Shown here one piece after another: positions 8,005-15,520 of a DNA stretch of 18,575 bases (position 1 is the stretch's first letter; every line of letters starts with the position of its first letter). Below the pieces are notes generated by a model that did no database searches, was not told the origin of the DNA, and saw nothing but the letters and a program-made list of their open reading frames with translations. The stretch spans positions 1-18,575 of the forward strand of contig JBDTLH010000202.1 in NCBI GenBank assembly GCA_039934875.1. The letters are read 5' to 3'. The translations under genes and the position numbers were made by a program. This DNA comes from JBDTLH01 sp039934875. Lineage in GTDB: Bacteria; Acidobacteriota; Terriglobia; Terriglobales; Acidobacteriaceae.

Positions 8005-9036
8005 ATGCAATCGGCAGATACATTCAAGTTGTTTCCGGATTCGGCTTCCACGATCTCAGGTTATGTGGACGTTCACTTCATGTTCCTGTGCGCGATCACC
8101 GCGTTTTTCTCCCTCTTGGTGGCGTGCCTGGTGGTCTATTTCGGAATCAAATTCCGGGCTGAAGTTCACCCTGTAGCCAAGCAGATCCACGGCTCGATTC
8201 CGCTGGAGATCACCTGGACGGCGATCCCCATGGCGATTTCAGTCTTAATCTTTGCCTGGGGCGCGATCCTCTATATGCGCATCTATACTCCCCCCACCAA
8301 TGCAATGGACATCTACGTCGTCGGCAAGCAGTGGATGTGGAAGGCGGAGCATCCCGGGGGACAGCGCGAGATCAATACCCTCCATGTTCCCATCGGCCGT
8401 CCGGTGCGTCTCACCCTGGTCTCTCAGGACGTGATGCACAGCTTTTCTATTCCCGCGTTTCGCATCAAGCGGGAGGCCCTTCCCGGACGCTATACCACCG
8501 TCTGGTTCGAGGCCACCGAAACGGGAATGTTCCACCTCTATTGTTCCCAGTATTGCGGCACCAACCATGCATCGATGCTGGGCCGCGTCGTCACCATGTC
8601 GCCTGATGAATATCAGAAGTGGCTGGCCACCGATGCCGGAGATTCGCTCGCCGCTGGGGGCGAAAAACTGTTTCAATCCATGGGCTGCAATAGCTGCCAT
8701 CGCGGCGATTCGGGCGCGCGCGGCCCCAACCTCGCGGGACTCTACGGGACCATGGTGAATTTCAATTCCGGCCCCTCCGTTATCGCCGACGATGCTTACC
8801 TGCGCGAATCGATTCTGCAACCCAATGCCAAGATCGTGAACGGCTTTCAACCCCTCATGCCCACCTTCCAGGGCCAGCTCAGTGAAGAGAACCTGATCCA
8901 GCTTATCGAATATATTAAGAGTCTGAAAGACACCGCCCATCAGACCCAGACCATCCACAACCAGCAGCAGTTCCCGCCCGTGCTCCAGGGCGGCAATTCC
9001 GCAAGCCAACTTCCGGAAACGAAGAAGAAACCATAA
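8005..9036 (+). CDS. coxB: CoxB, cytochrome c oxidase subunit II with fused cytochrome c domain (caa3 type)
   Basis: Subunit II of a caa3-type haem-copper oxidase: accepts electrons on its own haem c and passes them through CuA to subunit I. Two membrane helices (about 22-47 and 69-91) are followed by the cupredoxin domain. CuA ligands are complete: His145 (VMHSF), Cys180, Cys184, His188 and Met191 (CSQYCGTNHASM). A C-terminal mono-haem domain carries C228-x2-C231-H232 and the likely ligand Met285 in LMPTF. The tail after about 310 is polar and Gln/Pro-rich. No cleavable signal peptide or lipobox is evident. Start ATG 8005 lies 5 nt after the sco stop; SD-like AAGGAA is 15 nt away, so coupling is likely. 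Length 343 is normal for the fused type. Confidence 0.95.
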   Translation: MQSADTFKLFPDSASTISGYVDVHFMFLCAITAFFSLLVACLVVYFGIKFRAEVHPVAKQIHGSIPLEITWTAIPMAISVLIFAWGAILYMRIYTPPTNAMDIYVVGKQWMWKAEHPGGQREINTLHVPIGRPVRLTLVSQDVMHSFSIPAFRIKREALPGRYTTVWFEATETGMFHLYCSQYCGTNHASMLGRVVTMSPDEYQKWLATDAGDSLAAGGEKLFQSMGCNSCHRGDSGARGPNLAGLYGTMVNFNSGPSVIADDAYLRESILQPNAKIVNGFQPLMPTFQGQLSEENLIQLIEYIKSLKDTAHQTQTIHNQQQFPPVLQGGNSASQLPETKKKP

Positions 9037-9038
9037 CC

Positions 9039-10700
9039 ATGAGCAGCATTACGCAACCACTCCCGCAGCAGGAAAAAGCCTTCCGGTGGAAGATGCCGGA
9101 AGAGAGCTATCTTACCGATGGATACAGCTTGAAGTCGTGGCTTCTCACCACCGACCACAAGCGCATCGCGATGTTGTATTTGATCTCCATCTCTTTCGCC
9201 TTTTTGATAGGCGGCATCTTCGCCATGCTGATCCGGCTGGAGCTGCTCACGCCCGCCGGCGATCTGTTCGAATCCGATACCTACAACCAGTTGTTCAGCG
9301 CCCACGGCATCATCATGGTCTTTTTCTTCCTGGTGCCGTCCATCCCCGCTACCATGGGCAACTTTCTGGTACCTCTGATGGTGGGGGCGAGAGATCTCGC
9401 ATTCCCTAAGATCAATCTGCTCAGTTGGTACCTTTACGTCTTCGGTTTTGCCTTCATGATTACCGCGCTGGTGCTGGGCGGCGTCGATACCGGCTGGACA
9501 TTTACCGTTCCCCTCTCTACCAGTTACGTGAATACCCACGTAATCTTGGCCGCGATGGCGATCTTCATCGCCGGCTTCTCCTCCATCTTTACCGGACTTA
9601 ATTTCATCGTCACCATCCATCGCATGCGCGCTCCGGGCATGACCTGGACCCGCCTTCCGCTCTTCCTCTGGTCCAACTACGCCACCGCCCTGATCATGGT
9701 TCTTGGCACTCCGGTAGTCGCGATCACCCTGCTGCTGGTCATCCTAGAGCGCACCTTCCACATCGGCGTCTTCGACCCCGCCTACGGCGGTGACCCGCTT
9801 CTCTTCCAACACATGTTCTGGTTCTACTCGCACCCCGCCGTCTATATCATGATCCTTCCCGGCATGGGCGTAGTCAGCGAGATCATCCCCTGCTTCAGCC
9901 GCAAGCGCCCCTTCGGCTACACCATGATTGCCTACTCCTCGCTGATGATCGCCATGTTCAGCTTCCTGGTCTGGGAACATCACATGTTCATCATGGGCGT
10001 GAGCACTTACTCCGCTCTGATATTTTCTTTTGTCAGCTTCCTGGTCGCTATCCCTTCCGCCATCAAGGTCTGGAACTGGACCGCGACCATGTATAAGGGA
10101 TCCATCCATTGGGACACGCCGATGATTTACGCCATCGGCTTCATCGGCCTCTTCACCATCGGCGGCATGACTGGCGTCATGCTGGCCTCCCTGGGCATGG
10201 ACATCAGCCTCACCGAAACCTATTTCATCGTCGCCCACTTCCACTACGTCATGGTGGGAGGCATGCTGCTCGCCTACCTCGGCGGCCTGCACTTCTGGTG
10301 GCCCAAAATGACCGGCAGAATGTATCCCGAGGCGCCCGCCAAGCTCTCCGCCATTCTCACCTTTGTCGGATTCAACCTGACTTTCTTTCCGCAATTCGTC
10401 CTCGGCTGGCTGGGAATGCCCCGCCGCTATCACTCCTATCCGCCCGAATTCCAGGTGCTGAATGTGCTGTCCACCGCCGGAGCATCGGTCCTTGCCGTCT
10501 CATTCATTCTGCCCGCGGTCTATCTGCTTTGGTCGCTTAAGTACGGCGCGATTGCGGGGCCGAACCCCTGGGGCGCTGCCGGATTGGAGTGGACGGTGCA
10601 GTCTCCGCCCCTCACCCACGACTTCGTAGAAACCCCGGTGGTCACCACCGAAGCCTATGATTACGAAAATATTCCAGAACCTGCTTACGCCAGCCGCTGA
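9039..10700 (+). CDS. coxA: CoxA, cytochrome c oxidase subunit I, A2-type
   Basis: Catalytic subunit of the haem-copper oxidase, reducing O2 to water and pumping protons. The 553 residues give about 12 membrane helices. Low-spin haem ligands are His89 (FSAHGI) and His402; the high-spin haem ligand is His400 (HFHYVMVGG). CuB ligands are His265, His314 and His315, with Tyr269 placed for the His-Tyr crosslink. Helix VI reads YSHPAVY (263-269): Ala267 replaces the Glu of the A1 motif GHPEV, and YS marks the A2 subclass typical of caa3 enzymes. Asp119 (GARD) at the D-channel mouth and Lys343 (SAIKVW) of the K-channel are present. Glu313 directly before the HH pair is unusual. It starts 2 nt after the coxB stop. 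Confidence 0.97.
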   Translation: MSSITQPLPQQEKAFRWKMPEESYLTDGYSLKSWLLTTDHKRIAMLYLISISFAFLIGGIFAMLIRLELLTPAGDLFESDTYNQLFSAHGIIMVFFFLVPSIPATMGNFLVPLMVGARDLAFPKINLLSWYLYVFGFAFMITALVLGGVDTGWTFTVPLSTSYVNTHVILAAMAIFIAGFSSIFTGLNFIVTIHRMRAPGMTWTRLPLFLWSNYATALIMVLGTPVVAITLLLVILERTFHIGVFDPAYGGDPLLFQHMFWFYSHPAVYIMILPGMGVVSEIIPCFSRKRPFGYTMIAYSSLMIAMFSFLVWEHHMFIMGVSTYSALIFSFVSFLVAIPSAIKVWNWTATMYKGSIHWDTPMIYAIGFIGLFTIGGMTGVMLASLGMDISLTETYFIVAHFHYVMVGGMLLAYLGGLHFWWPKMTGRMYPEAPAKLSAILTFVGFNLTFFPQFVLGWLGMPRRYHSYPPEFQVLNVLSTAGASVLAVSFILPAVYLLWSLKYGAIAGPNPWGAAGLEWTVQSPPLTHDFVETPVVTTEAYDYENIPEPAYASR

Positions 10701-10718
10701 AAGAGCAAACGGATTTAG

Positions 10719-11465
10719 ATGCCGATGGACAGCCACACTATGACCGTAGATCACATGCAAGAGGCGGGGCACCCCGCGCTCAAGCCCTACTTCGACGACC
10801 TCGCGCAGCAGAGGGACGCCTCCACCTTTGGCATGTGGGTCTTTCTGCTCACCGAGATCATGTTCTTCGGCGGCATGTTCTGCGCCTATCTGATCTTCCG
10901 CAACCTCTATCACGACGCGTTCGTCGCCGCCTCCAACACCCTCGACGTGGTGCTCGGCACGATCAATACCGCGGTCCTCATCTGTTCTTCGCTCACCATG
11001 GCGATGGCGGTCTGGTCGGCCCACATGGGCCGCCGCTTAATGATCGTCGTCTTTCTCATTGCCACCGTGCTCCTCGGCTTGGTCTTCCTCTCCATCAAGG
11101 GCGTCGAATACAAAGAGAAGTGGGATAGCCACCACGTCCCCGGCCTCAACTTCTCGACCGATGCCTTCACCCACCCGGAGAAGTCGCAGGGAGAGGGTGA
11201 GCTGGGCCACCCCGCTCTTCCCTCAGATGTGGCGCAGCACACCGTTATCTACTTCGGCCTCTACTTTTGCCTCACCGGCATGCACGCCCTGCACATGATC
11301 ATCGGTATCGGCATTCTCTGCTTCCTGATCCGCTTCGCCTGGGACGGCCACTACACTGCGGACCACTACACCATGATCGAGAATTTCGGCCTTTACTGGC
11401 ACTTCGTCGATATCATATGGATTTTCCTGTTCCCGCTGCTCTATTTGATCAGCAGGCACCGATGA
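10719..11465 (+). CDS. coxC: CoxC, cytochrome c oxidase subunit III
   Basis: Subunit III of the haem-copper oxidase, a non-redox membrane subunit that stabilises subunit I and its proton uptake. The 248 residues contain five predicted helices (about 37-60, 77-100, 106-126, 175-204, 222-245), fitting the shorter five-helix bacterial form and not the seven-helix mitochondrial one. Glu46 in FLLTEIMFFGG and the closing block YWHFVDIIWIFLFPLLYL are family hallmarks. A hydrophilic His/Pro/Glu-containing loop at 128-172 separates helices three and four. The start could be ATG 10719 or the in-frame ATG 10725; no strong SD precedes either. It follows coxA by 18 nt, in the same operon. Confidence 0.94.
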   Translation: MPMDSHTMTVDHMQEAGHPALKPYFDDLAQQRDASTFGMWVFLLTEIMFFGGMFCAYLIFRNLYHDAFVAASNTLDVVLGTINTAVLICSSLTMAMAVWSAHMGRRLMIVVFLIATVLLGLVFLSIKGVEYKEKWDSHHVPGLNFSTDAFTHPEKSQGEGELGHPALPSDVAQHTVIYFGLYFCLTGMHALHMIIGIGILCFLIRFAWDGHYTADHYTMIENFGLYWHFVDIIWIFLFPLLYLISRHR

Positions 11466-11491
11466 CCATAAGGAAAAAACCCGGCAGTAGA

Positions 11492-11546
11492 CCCCCGGCT
11501 TTAGCCGGGGGGATCGAAGCACTAATAAATCCGGCGCTTTAGCGCC
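11492..11546 (+). repeat. Twin GC hairpins with identical TTTA loops between coxC and coxD
   Basis: The first inverted repeat has arms CCCCCGGC (11492-11499) and GCCGGGGG (11504-11511) around TTTA. The second has arms GGCGC (11533-11537) and GCGCC (11542-11546), again around TTTA. Both share the core CTTTAG. No U tract follows, so neither is a classical terminator for the + strand operon. Likely a REP-like intergenic element, possibly affecting mRNA stability or the coxC:coxD ratio (inference). Confidence 0.75.
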
Positions 11547-11564
11547 TGAGGTAGAGACAAATTT

Positions 11565-11891
11565 ATGGCGGCACACGTCCATCACGCACCCAATCCCAAA
11601 ACCTACTTATTGGTCTGGCTCTTCCTCATCATCATGACCGGAGTCACCGCCGCCGTCGCATACATTGACATGCCCGGCCCCCTAAACGCGATCGTGGCTC
11701 TCGTCATCGCGGTCATCAAGGCCCTGGCCGTCGCCTTGATCTTCATGCACCTCTGGGTTTCCAGCCGCCTCACTAAACTCACCGCGATCGCCGGCATGTT
11801 TTTTCTCGGCATCATGCTCACCCTGGTAAGCATCGACTACATCTCCCGCTCCTGGATTGCGCCTTCCATCTTCACTTACTTCCGGCATTAG
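11565..11891 (+). CDS. coxD: Cytochrome c oxidase subunit IV, prokaryotic (CyoD/CtaF-like)
   Basis: Small membrane subunit of the oxidase (prokaryotic subunit IV family), thought to aid assembly or stability. The 108 residues form three helices, about 13-34, 40-62 and 71-92. The block IKALAVALIFMHLW (51-64) is the typical family signature. A His-rich N-terminus (HVHHAP) precedes the first helix. Its start is 99 nt after coxC, separated by the twin-hairpin element; GAGG at 11548-11551 is 13 nt upstream. It is the last gene of the respiratory cluster. The stop is 1 nt from the stop of the convergent minus-strand gene, so no separate terminator fits between them. Confidence 0.9.
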   Translation: MAAHVHHAPNPKTYLLVWLFLIIMTGVTAAVAYIDMPGPLNAIVALVIAVIKALAVALIFMHLWVSSRLTKLTAIAGMFFLGIMLTLVSIDYISRSWIAPSIFTYFRH

Positions 11892-11892
11892 A

Positions 11893-12330
11893 TTAGCTGC
11901 GGAAGACTCGCTCGAATTCCATGCCGGGAGTTGATCCCGCTGGGTCAAAGGTGATGCGAAAGTGCTCGAAGAAGCCACGACGGCCGAGCAGTCCAGAGAT
12001 GGGCAGGTGCTCCATAAAACAAGCATCGATGTTGATGACGTATGGCCCGAAATGAAGGTTTACCGCATGAATGAACACCTGCTCGGACCCGCCAACGCCG
12101 CGTCGGCGCTCGGTTCGCGCCTCTAATAAGTCGATTCCAAGGTCGCGCGCAGTGCTCGTGGGGAACACGCAGTCGTCCGCGCCCGAATCAACTAATGCCT
12201 CGAAAGACCTTTTGAAGAGTACTGGTCCATGACTTAGCCCAATCGAGACAAGCGGAACTGGAAGCTTGGTCCCGCTCGAAGTCGGAATTTGCTGATACGG
12301 GACGCGAATCACAGAATCATCGGAATCCAT
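11893..12330 (-). CDS. Retropepsin-like aspartic peptidase family protein
   Basis: Single-domain retroviral-type (clan AA) aspartic protease homologue, 145 residues, expected to act as a homodimer with one catalytic Asp per chain. The active-site motif is D48-S49-G50-A51-D52 preceded by FEALV. The C-terminal block LLGRRGFFEHFRITFDP is the usual flap-to-tail signature of bacterial members, which often have unknown substrates. There is no signal peptide or membrane helix, so it is probably cytoplasmic. Its ATG overlaps the preceding minus-strand gene by 22 nt, so the two are probably co-translated. GC and codon use look lower than in the oxidase genes, hinting at a separate origin. Proteolysis has not been shown for such proteins in general. 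Confidence 0.82.
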   Translation of the reverse strand: MDSDDSVIRVPYQQIPTSSGTKLPVPLVSIGLSHGPVLFKRSFEALVDSGADDCVFPTSTARDLGIDLLEARTERRRGVGGSEQVFIHAVNLHFGPYVINIDACFMEHLPISGLLGRRGFFEHFRITFDPAGSTPGMEFERVFRS

Positions 12331-12503
12331 TCTTCCGGCGTCTTGAGAATGACTGAGTCTTCATCGCCGAGTTCGTCGAGCCGGTGCGAGACCTCGCCGA
12401 AGCTCTTGCCGACTGCCACCAGGCGTGATCCATCCTGAGAAATCGCGATCCAGGAGTCCATTGGGGCTTTCCGCAGCGTTCGCACTCGTGCTTCCTGATC
12501 CAT
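12309..12503 (-). CDS. Small DUF5678-like protein upstream of the retropepsin gene
   Basis: A 64-residue protein starting at ATG 12503. The open frame extends upstream to 12635, but that extension is compositionally odd and runs into the divergent promoter region. After a short polar N-terminus it reads DSWIAIS, then GSRLVAVGKSFGEVSHRLDEL, then DSVILKTPEEW. This resembles the small one-domain proteins (DUF5678-like) that assert a WVA-x-V-x-SG pattern and end in a VPEEW-like tail. It overlaps the peptidase start by 22 nt. I infer a functional pair with the peptidase, as substrate, regulator or partner; nothing in the sequence shows which. No clear SD is visible. Confidence 0.6.
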   Translation of the reverse strand: MDQEARVRTLRKAPMDSWIAISQDGSRLVAVGKSFGEVSHRLDELGDEDSVILKTPEEWIPMIL

Positions 12504-12682
12504 GAAGTAACAATAACTCGGATTTCGAGCGAAAGGCAAACCACAATCGTTTTGACTGCGCCATAGACCTGTGACTGCGCCGGCGCTCCGGTTCCAACTC
12601 TCCTCTTCTTCATCTATGCCCGCACATGCTAACATCGCGCCGTTGCACTATTTTCTGTGTGAAGAGCCCCGGGAGGCCCTGT
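12504..12682. other. Divergent intergenic region between the DUF5678-like gene and the OPT gene
   Basis: This 179-bp stretch must hold the promoters for both divergent units. I find no convincing -35/-10 pair. The only clear signal is the SD GGGAGG at 12671-12676 for the transporter. Confidence 0.4.
12671..12676 (+). promoter_or_regulatory. Shine-Dalgarno site that selects the TTG start of the OPT transporter
   Basis: GGGAGG lies 6 nt before TTG 12683, ideal spacing. Neither ATG 12626 nor GTG 12659 in the same frame has such a site, and the residues they would add are Cys/Arg-rich and unlike a transporter N-terminus. Confidence 0.7.
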
Positions 12683-14908
12683 TTGGCACAACTCATTTCT
12701 AAACTACCACTGCAAGACGAAGCACCGGCGAAATTCCAGCCCTATGTTCCCGCCTCAGACCTGCGGCCAGAGTTTACGGTGCGCGCCGTATTGCTTGGCG
12801 GCCTGTTCGGCATCCTCTTCGGCGCGGTGACGGTCTATGTCGGATTGCGCGCTGGATTAACCGTCTCAGCATCAATCCCGATTGCGGTGCTTTCGATCTC
12901 TCTGCTGCGGGCGCTGGGCAAAGCGACCATTCTCGAAAACAACATCGTGCAGACCACCGGATCGGCGGGCGAGTCGGTGGCCGGCGGAGTGATCTTCACC
13001 CTTCCCGCGCTCATCTTTCTCGGCTTTCCCCTGGAATACTCGCGCATCTTTCTGCTGGCGCTCATCGGCGGCTGGCTCGGCGTCTTCTTCATGATCCCCC
13101 TGCGGCGGCAGTTGATCGTGAAGGAGCACGAGAACCTGCTCTATCCCGAAGGCACAGCCTGCGCCGACGTGCTCATCGCCGGAGACAAGGGCGGCAGCTT
13201 CGCCTCGCGGGTCTTCGCCGGTCTCGGCATTGGCGCTCTCTATACCGCGTTTCAAAATGAAAATATCTTCGGCATGTGGCCCAGCACTCCCGATTATCAA
13301 CCAAGCTGGTTTAAGGGCAGCGCCATCCGGGCGAACACCACCTCGGAGTATCTCGGCGTCGGATATATCATCGGACCGCGCATTGCCGGAGTGATTTTCT
13401 CAGGCGGTGTATTCGCCTGGCTGGTGGTGATGCCGGCGATTCATTTCTTCGGCGGCGCCAGCGTGATCTATCCCGGAACAGTACCCATTGATCAGATGTC
13501 GCCCAGCATGTTGTGGGGCACCTATATCCGCCCCATGGGCGCGGGCGCGGTGGCGGCAGCGGGAGTGATTACGCTGGCCAAGACCATTCCCACCATTGTC
13601 GGCGCGCTCCAGGCAGGCTTCGCCGATCTGAAGAAGGGTGCAGCCGCAGCCGCGGGCACCCGCCGCACCGACGATGACATGAGCCTGAAGTTCGCGCTCG
13701 CGGGTACGGCGGTGCTGCTGGTGGGCATGGTTCTGTTTCTGTTCTTCAAGCCGATCCCCGGCGCGCACACCGGATGGATCGCGAATGTGCTCTCCGCCGT
13801 GTTCGTCGTGGTCTTTGGATTTCTCTTCGTCACCGTCTCCTCGCGTATCACCGGACTGATCGGGAGCTCGTCCAACCCCATCTCCGGCATGGCGATCGCG
13901 ACCATGATGGCGGTCGCGGTAATGTTTTTGATCGCGGGAAAATCCACCATGGGCTATAGCGCGCTGGTGATTGCGATCGGCGGCGTGGTCTGCATTGCCG
14001 CCGCCAACGCCGGCAACACCTCACAAGACCTAAAGGCCGGATACCTGGTGGGCGCTACCCCGCGCAATCAGCAGAAGGCCCTGCTGGTCGGCGTGCTCGT
14101 CTCAGTCGTCGCCATTGGCGTGACCCTGAACCTGATGAATCGCGGACTCGAAACCATCATCCCGGTGAAGGCAATCCCGCTGAACCTCTCAGCGCTACCC
14201 GACGGGGTGCGCGTGATCAGCGATGAGGAGAACCCGCTGCTGGGCCGCAAAGGAGGCTTGCAGATAGTCAATGAGAAGGACCAGCCGCTGCGCACCGTAA
14301 ACGCCAAAGACTACAAGCTGATCTCCGCGCTGGGATCGTCGGTGATTCCCAACGGGCAATACCTCTATAATCCGCAAACCAGCCAGATTGAAATTCAATG
14401 GCAGCAGGGAATTGGCAGCGCCAAAGCCGCGGCGCCGCAAGCCAACCTAATGGCTACGGTAGTGAATGGCATCCTTACCCATCGCCTGCCCTGGAACCTG
14501 GTGCTGATTGGGGTCTTTATCGTGATCGGCGTGGAGTTGCTGGGCATTCGTTCGCTGTCGTTCGCAGTGGGCTTCTATCTCTCGATTGCGACCACGCTGG
14601 CGATCTTTGCCGGAGGGGTAGTGCGATGGCTGGTGGAAGTCTCAGCCAGGCGTAAGGGTGGAACGGCGGATGAGAGCGAAGTCTCCCCGGGATCATTGTT
14701 TGCCAGCGGCTTGATTGCCGCTGGCGGCATCGTCGGGCTGATTGGCATTGGCATCAAGCTGGCGGAATCGGCCCACTATCTCAGCCCCGGCGCAATTGCC
14801 TTCGGGCAGCGCCTGCCCACCGCGAACATGAACTGGCTGGGTGTGTTGATGTTCGCCGCGCTGGCCTATGCGCTATATCACTTTGCACGCAAACCCATCG
14901 ACAAGTAG
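12683..14908 (+). CDS. OPT-family oligopeptide/metal-chelate transporter
   Basis: Inner-membrane secondary transporter of the oligopeptide transporter (OPT, TC 2.A.67) superfamily, which imports peptides or metal-chelate compounds with protons; the substrate cannot be read from sequence. From TTG 12683 it is 741 residues, with many membrane helices (about 14-16). Prokaryotic OPT signatures are GLIGSSSNPISGMAIATMM near 391, GNTSQDLKAGYLVGATP near 444 and APQANLMATVV from 584. The N-terminal FTVRAVLLGGLFGILFGAVT also fits. Residues about 492-583 form a polar, beta-rich segment between helices, probably an extracytoplasmic loop found in a bacterial subgroup. It stands alone, divergent from the peptidase pair and convergent with the VOC gene. 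The start codon is decided by the SD site listed separately. Confidence 0.9.
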   Translation: MAQLISKLPLQDEAPAKFQPYVPASDLRPEFTVRAVLLGGLFGILFGAVTVYVGLRAGLTVSASIPIAVLSISLLRALGKATILENNIVQTTGSAGESVAGGVIFTLPALIFLGFPLEYSRIFLLALIGGWLGVFFMIPLRRQLIVKEHENLLYPEGTACADVLIAGDKGGSFASRVFAGLGIGALYTAFQNENIFGMWPSTPDYQPSWFKGSAIRANTTSEYLGVGYIIGPRIAGVIFSGGVFAWLVVMPAIHFFGGASVIYPGTVPIDQMSPSMLWGTYIRPMGAGAVAAAGVITLAKTIPTIVGALQAGFADLKKGAAAAAGTRRTDDDMSLKFALAGTAVLLVGMVLFLFFKPIPGAHTGWIANVLSAVFVVVFGFLFVTVSSRITGLIGSSSNPISGMAIATMMAVAVMFLIAGKSTMGYSALVIAIGGVVCIAAANAGNTSQDLKAGYLVGATPRNQQKALLVGVLVSVVAIGVTLNLMNRGLETIIPVKAIPLNLSALPDGVRVISDEENPLLGRKGGLQIVNEKDQPLRTVNAKDYKLISALGSSVIPNGQYLYNPQTSQIEIQWQQGIGSAKAAAPQANLMATVVNGILTHRLPWNLVLIGVFIVIGVELLGIRSLSFAVGFYLSIATTLAIFAGGVVRWLVEVSARRKGGTADESEVSPGSLFASGLIAAGGIVGLIGIGIKLAESAHYLSPGAIAFGQRLPTANMNWLGVLMFAALAYALYHFARKPIDK

Positions 14909-14942
14909 CGTTCAAAAATCAGCACTCATTGCACGCGAATGT

Positions 14943-14958
14943 TCGGCGGGGACGCCGA
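14943..14958. repeat. GC hairpin downstream of the OPT gene
   Basis: Arms TCGGCG (14943-14948) and CGCCGA (14953-14958) surround loop GGGA. It lies 34 bp after the OPT stop in the convergent gap. No U tract follows on either strand, so it is at best a weak terminator. It resembles the other intergenic hairpins in this window, all of which have short 4-5 nt loops. Confidence 0.6.
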
Positions 14959-15001
14959 CCCTCCAGACGCACCTTGTTCAGAGTTTCCCTATATTTAATG
15001 T

Positions 15002-15050
15002 CTGGTAACTGGTAACTGGCAACTGGTAGCTGGTAGCTGATAGCTGGTAG
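15002..15050 (-). repeat. Heptamer tandem repeat array downstream of the VOC gene
   Basis: Seven 7-bp units on the + strand read CTGGTAA, CTGGCAA, CTGGTAG or CTGATAG, with a partial eighth at 15051-15054. Read in the sense of the minus-strand VOC gene the units are CAGCTAC or CAGTTAC, and the array begins about 6 nt after that gene's TGA stop. Same period and YAG start as the other three arrays. Confidence 0.9.
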
Positions 15051-15059
15051 CTGACCGCC

Positions 15060-15443
15060 TCACGATGCTTCCATAAAAGTCACGCAGACGCCGTTTGGAT
15101 CAATCGCTCCGAACTCTCTCGTGCCCCACGGCTTGCTCTGCAATGGGCCATTGGGATGTACCTTCCCGCCCCGCTGCTGATACTCCGCGTAAAGGGCGTC
15201 AATACCTTTTACCGATAGTCGCACCATCGTCTGATCCCCGACTCTTCTGGCGAGGGCCTGATCGTCCATCCCCGCGATGTGCAGGTAGGCCTCGCCCCGG
15301 TTTATTCCGGCATAGGTCGGCGGGGTAGCGTCGCGGAAGGTCTCCTCGAAGCCGCAGACCTCGATCCACCACTTCAGCGACTCTGCTGTATTGGCGGCGG
15401 GAAGAACGGGAATCGCTCCCTTGATGACGATGTTCGGTTCCAT
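15060..15443 (-). CDS. VOC superfamily (glyoxalase/bleomycin-resistance-like) protein
   Basis: Single-domain vicinal-oxygen-chelate fold protein, 127 residues, of the glyoxalase/bleomycin-resistance group; the actual substrate is unknown. Features seen: PVLPAANTAESLKWWIEVCGFEE at the start, typical of the first beta-alpha-beta unit (residues 12-34), YLHIAG near 53, and the C-terminal block KPWGTREFGAIDPNGVCVTF (104-123), whose Glu and Asp-Pro-Asn-Gly turn are hallmarks of the dimeric single-domain members. The metal-binding residues of glyoxalase I are not all evident, so a drug- or metabolite-binding role is equally possible. It is transcribed on the same strand as hppA but behind a candidate terminator, so it probably has its own promoter. 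Confidence 0.85.
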   Translation of the reverse strand: MEPNIVIKGAIPVLPAANTAESLKWWIEVCGFEETFRDATPPTYAGINRGEAYLHIAGMDDQALARRVGDQTMVRLSVKGIDALYAEYQQRGGKVHPNGPLQSKPWGTREFGAIDPNGVCVTFMEAS

Positions 15444-15493
15444 TCAGGAATAATAGCCCCAACCGACCAGGCAATACGTCAAGTTTTCAGTAG

Positions 15494-15520
15494 AAAAGGG
15501 ACGGGCAGGATGCCCGTCCC
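15494..15520 (-). terminator. Intrinsic terminator downstream of hppA
   Basis: In the hppA direction a perfect 9-bp GC-rich stem (arms 15512-15520 and 15498-15506, 5-nt loop) is followed at once by TTTTC (complement of 15493-15497). This is the best rho-independent terminator in the window. It would end hppA mRNA about 90 nt after the stop and insulate the VOC gene. Confidence 0.7.

Noticed and set aside
11492..11511. Hairpin after coxC as an operon terminator
   Set aside because: No U tract follows and coxD, clearly part of the same oxidase, lies downstream on the same strand.
12504..12635. Upstream extension of the DUF5678-like gene to ATG 12635
   Set aside because: The added 44 residues are Cys/Arg/Trp-rich, resemble nothing, and occupy the divergent promoter gap; ATG 12503 gives the expected small domain.
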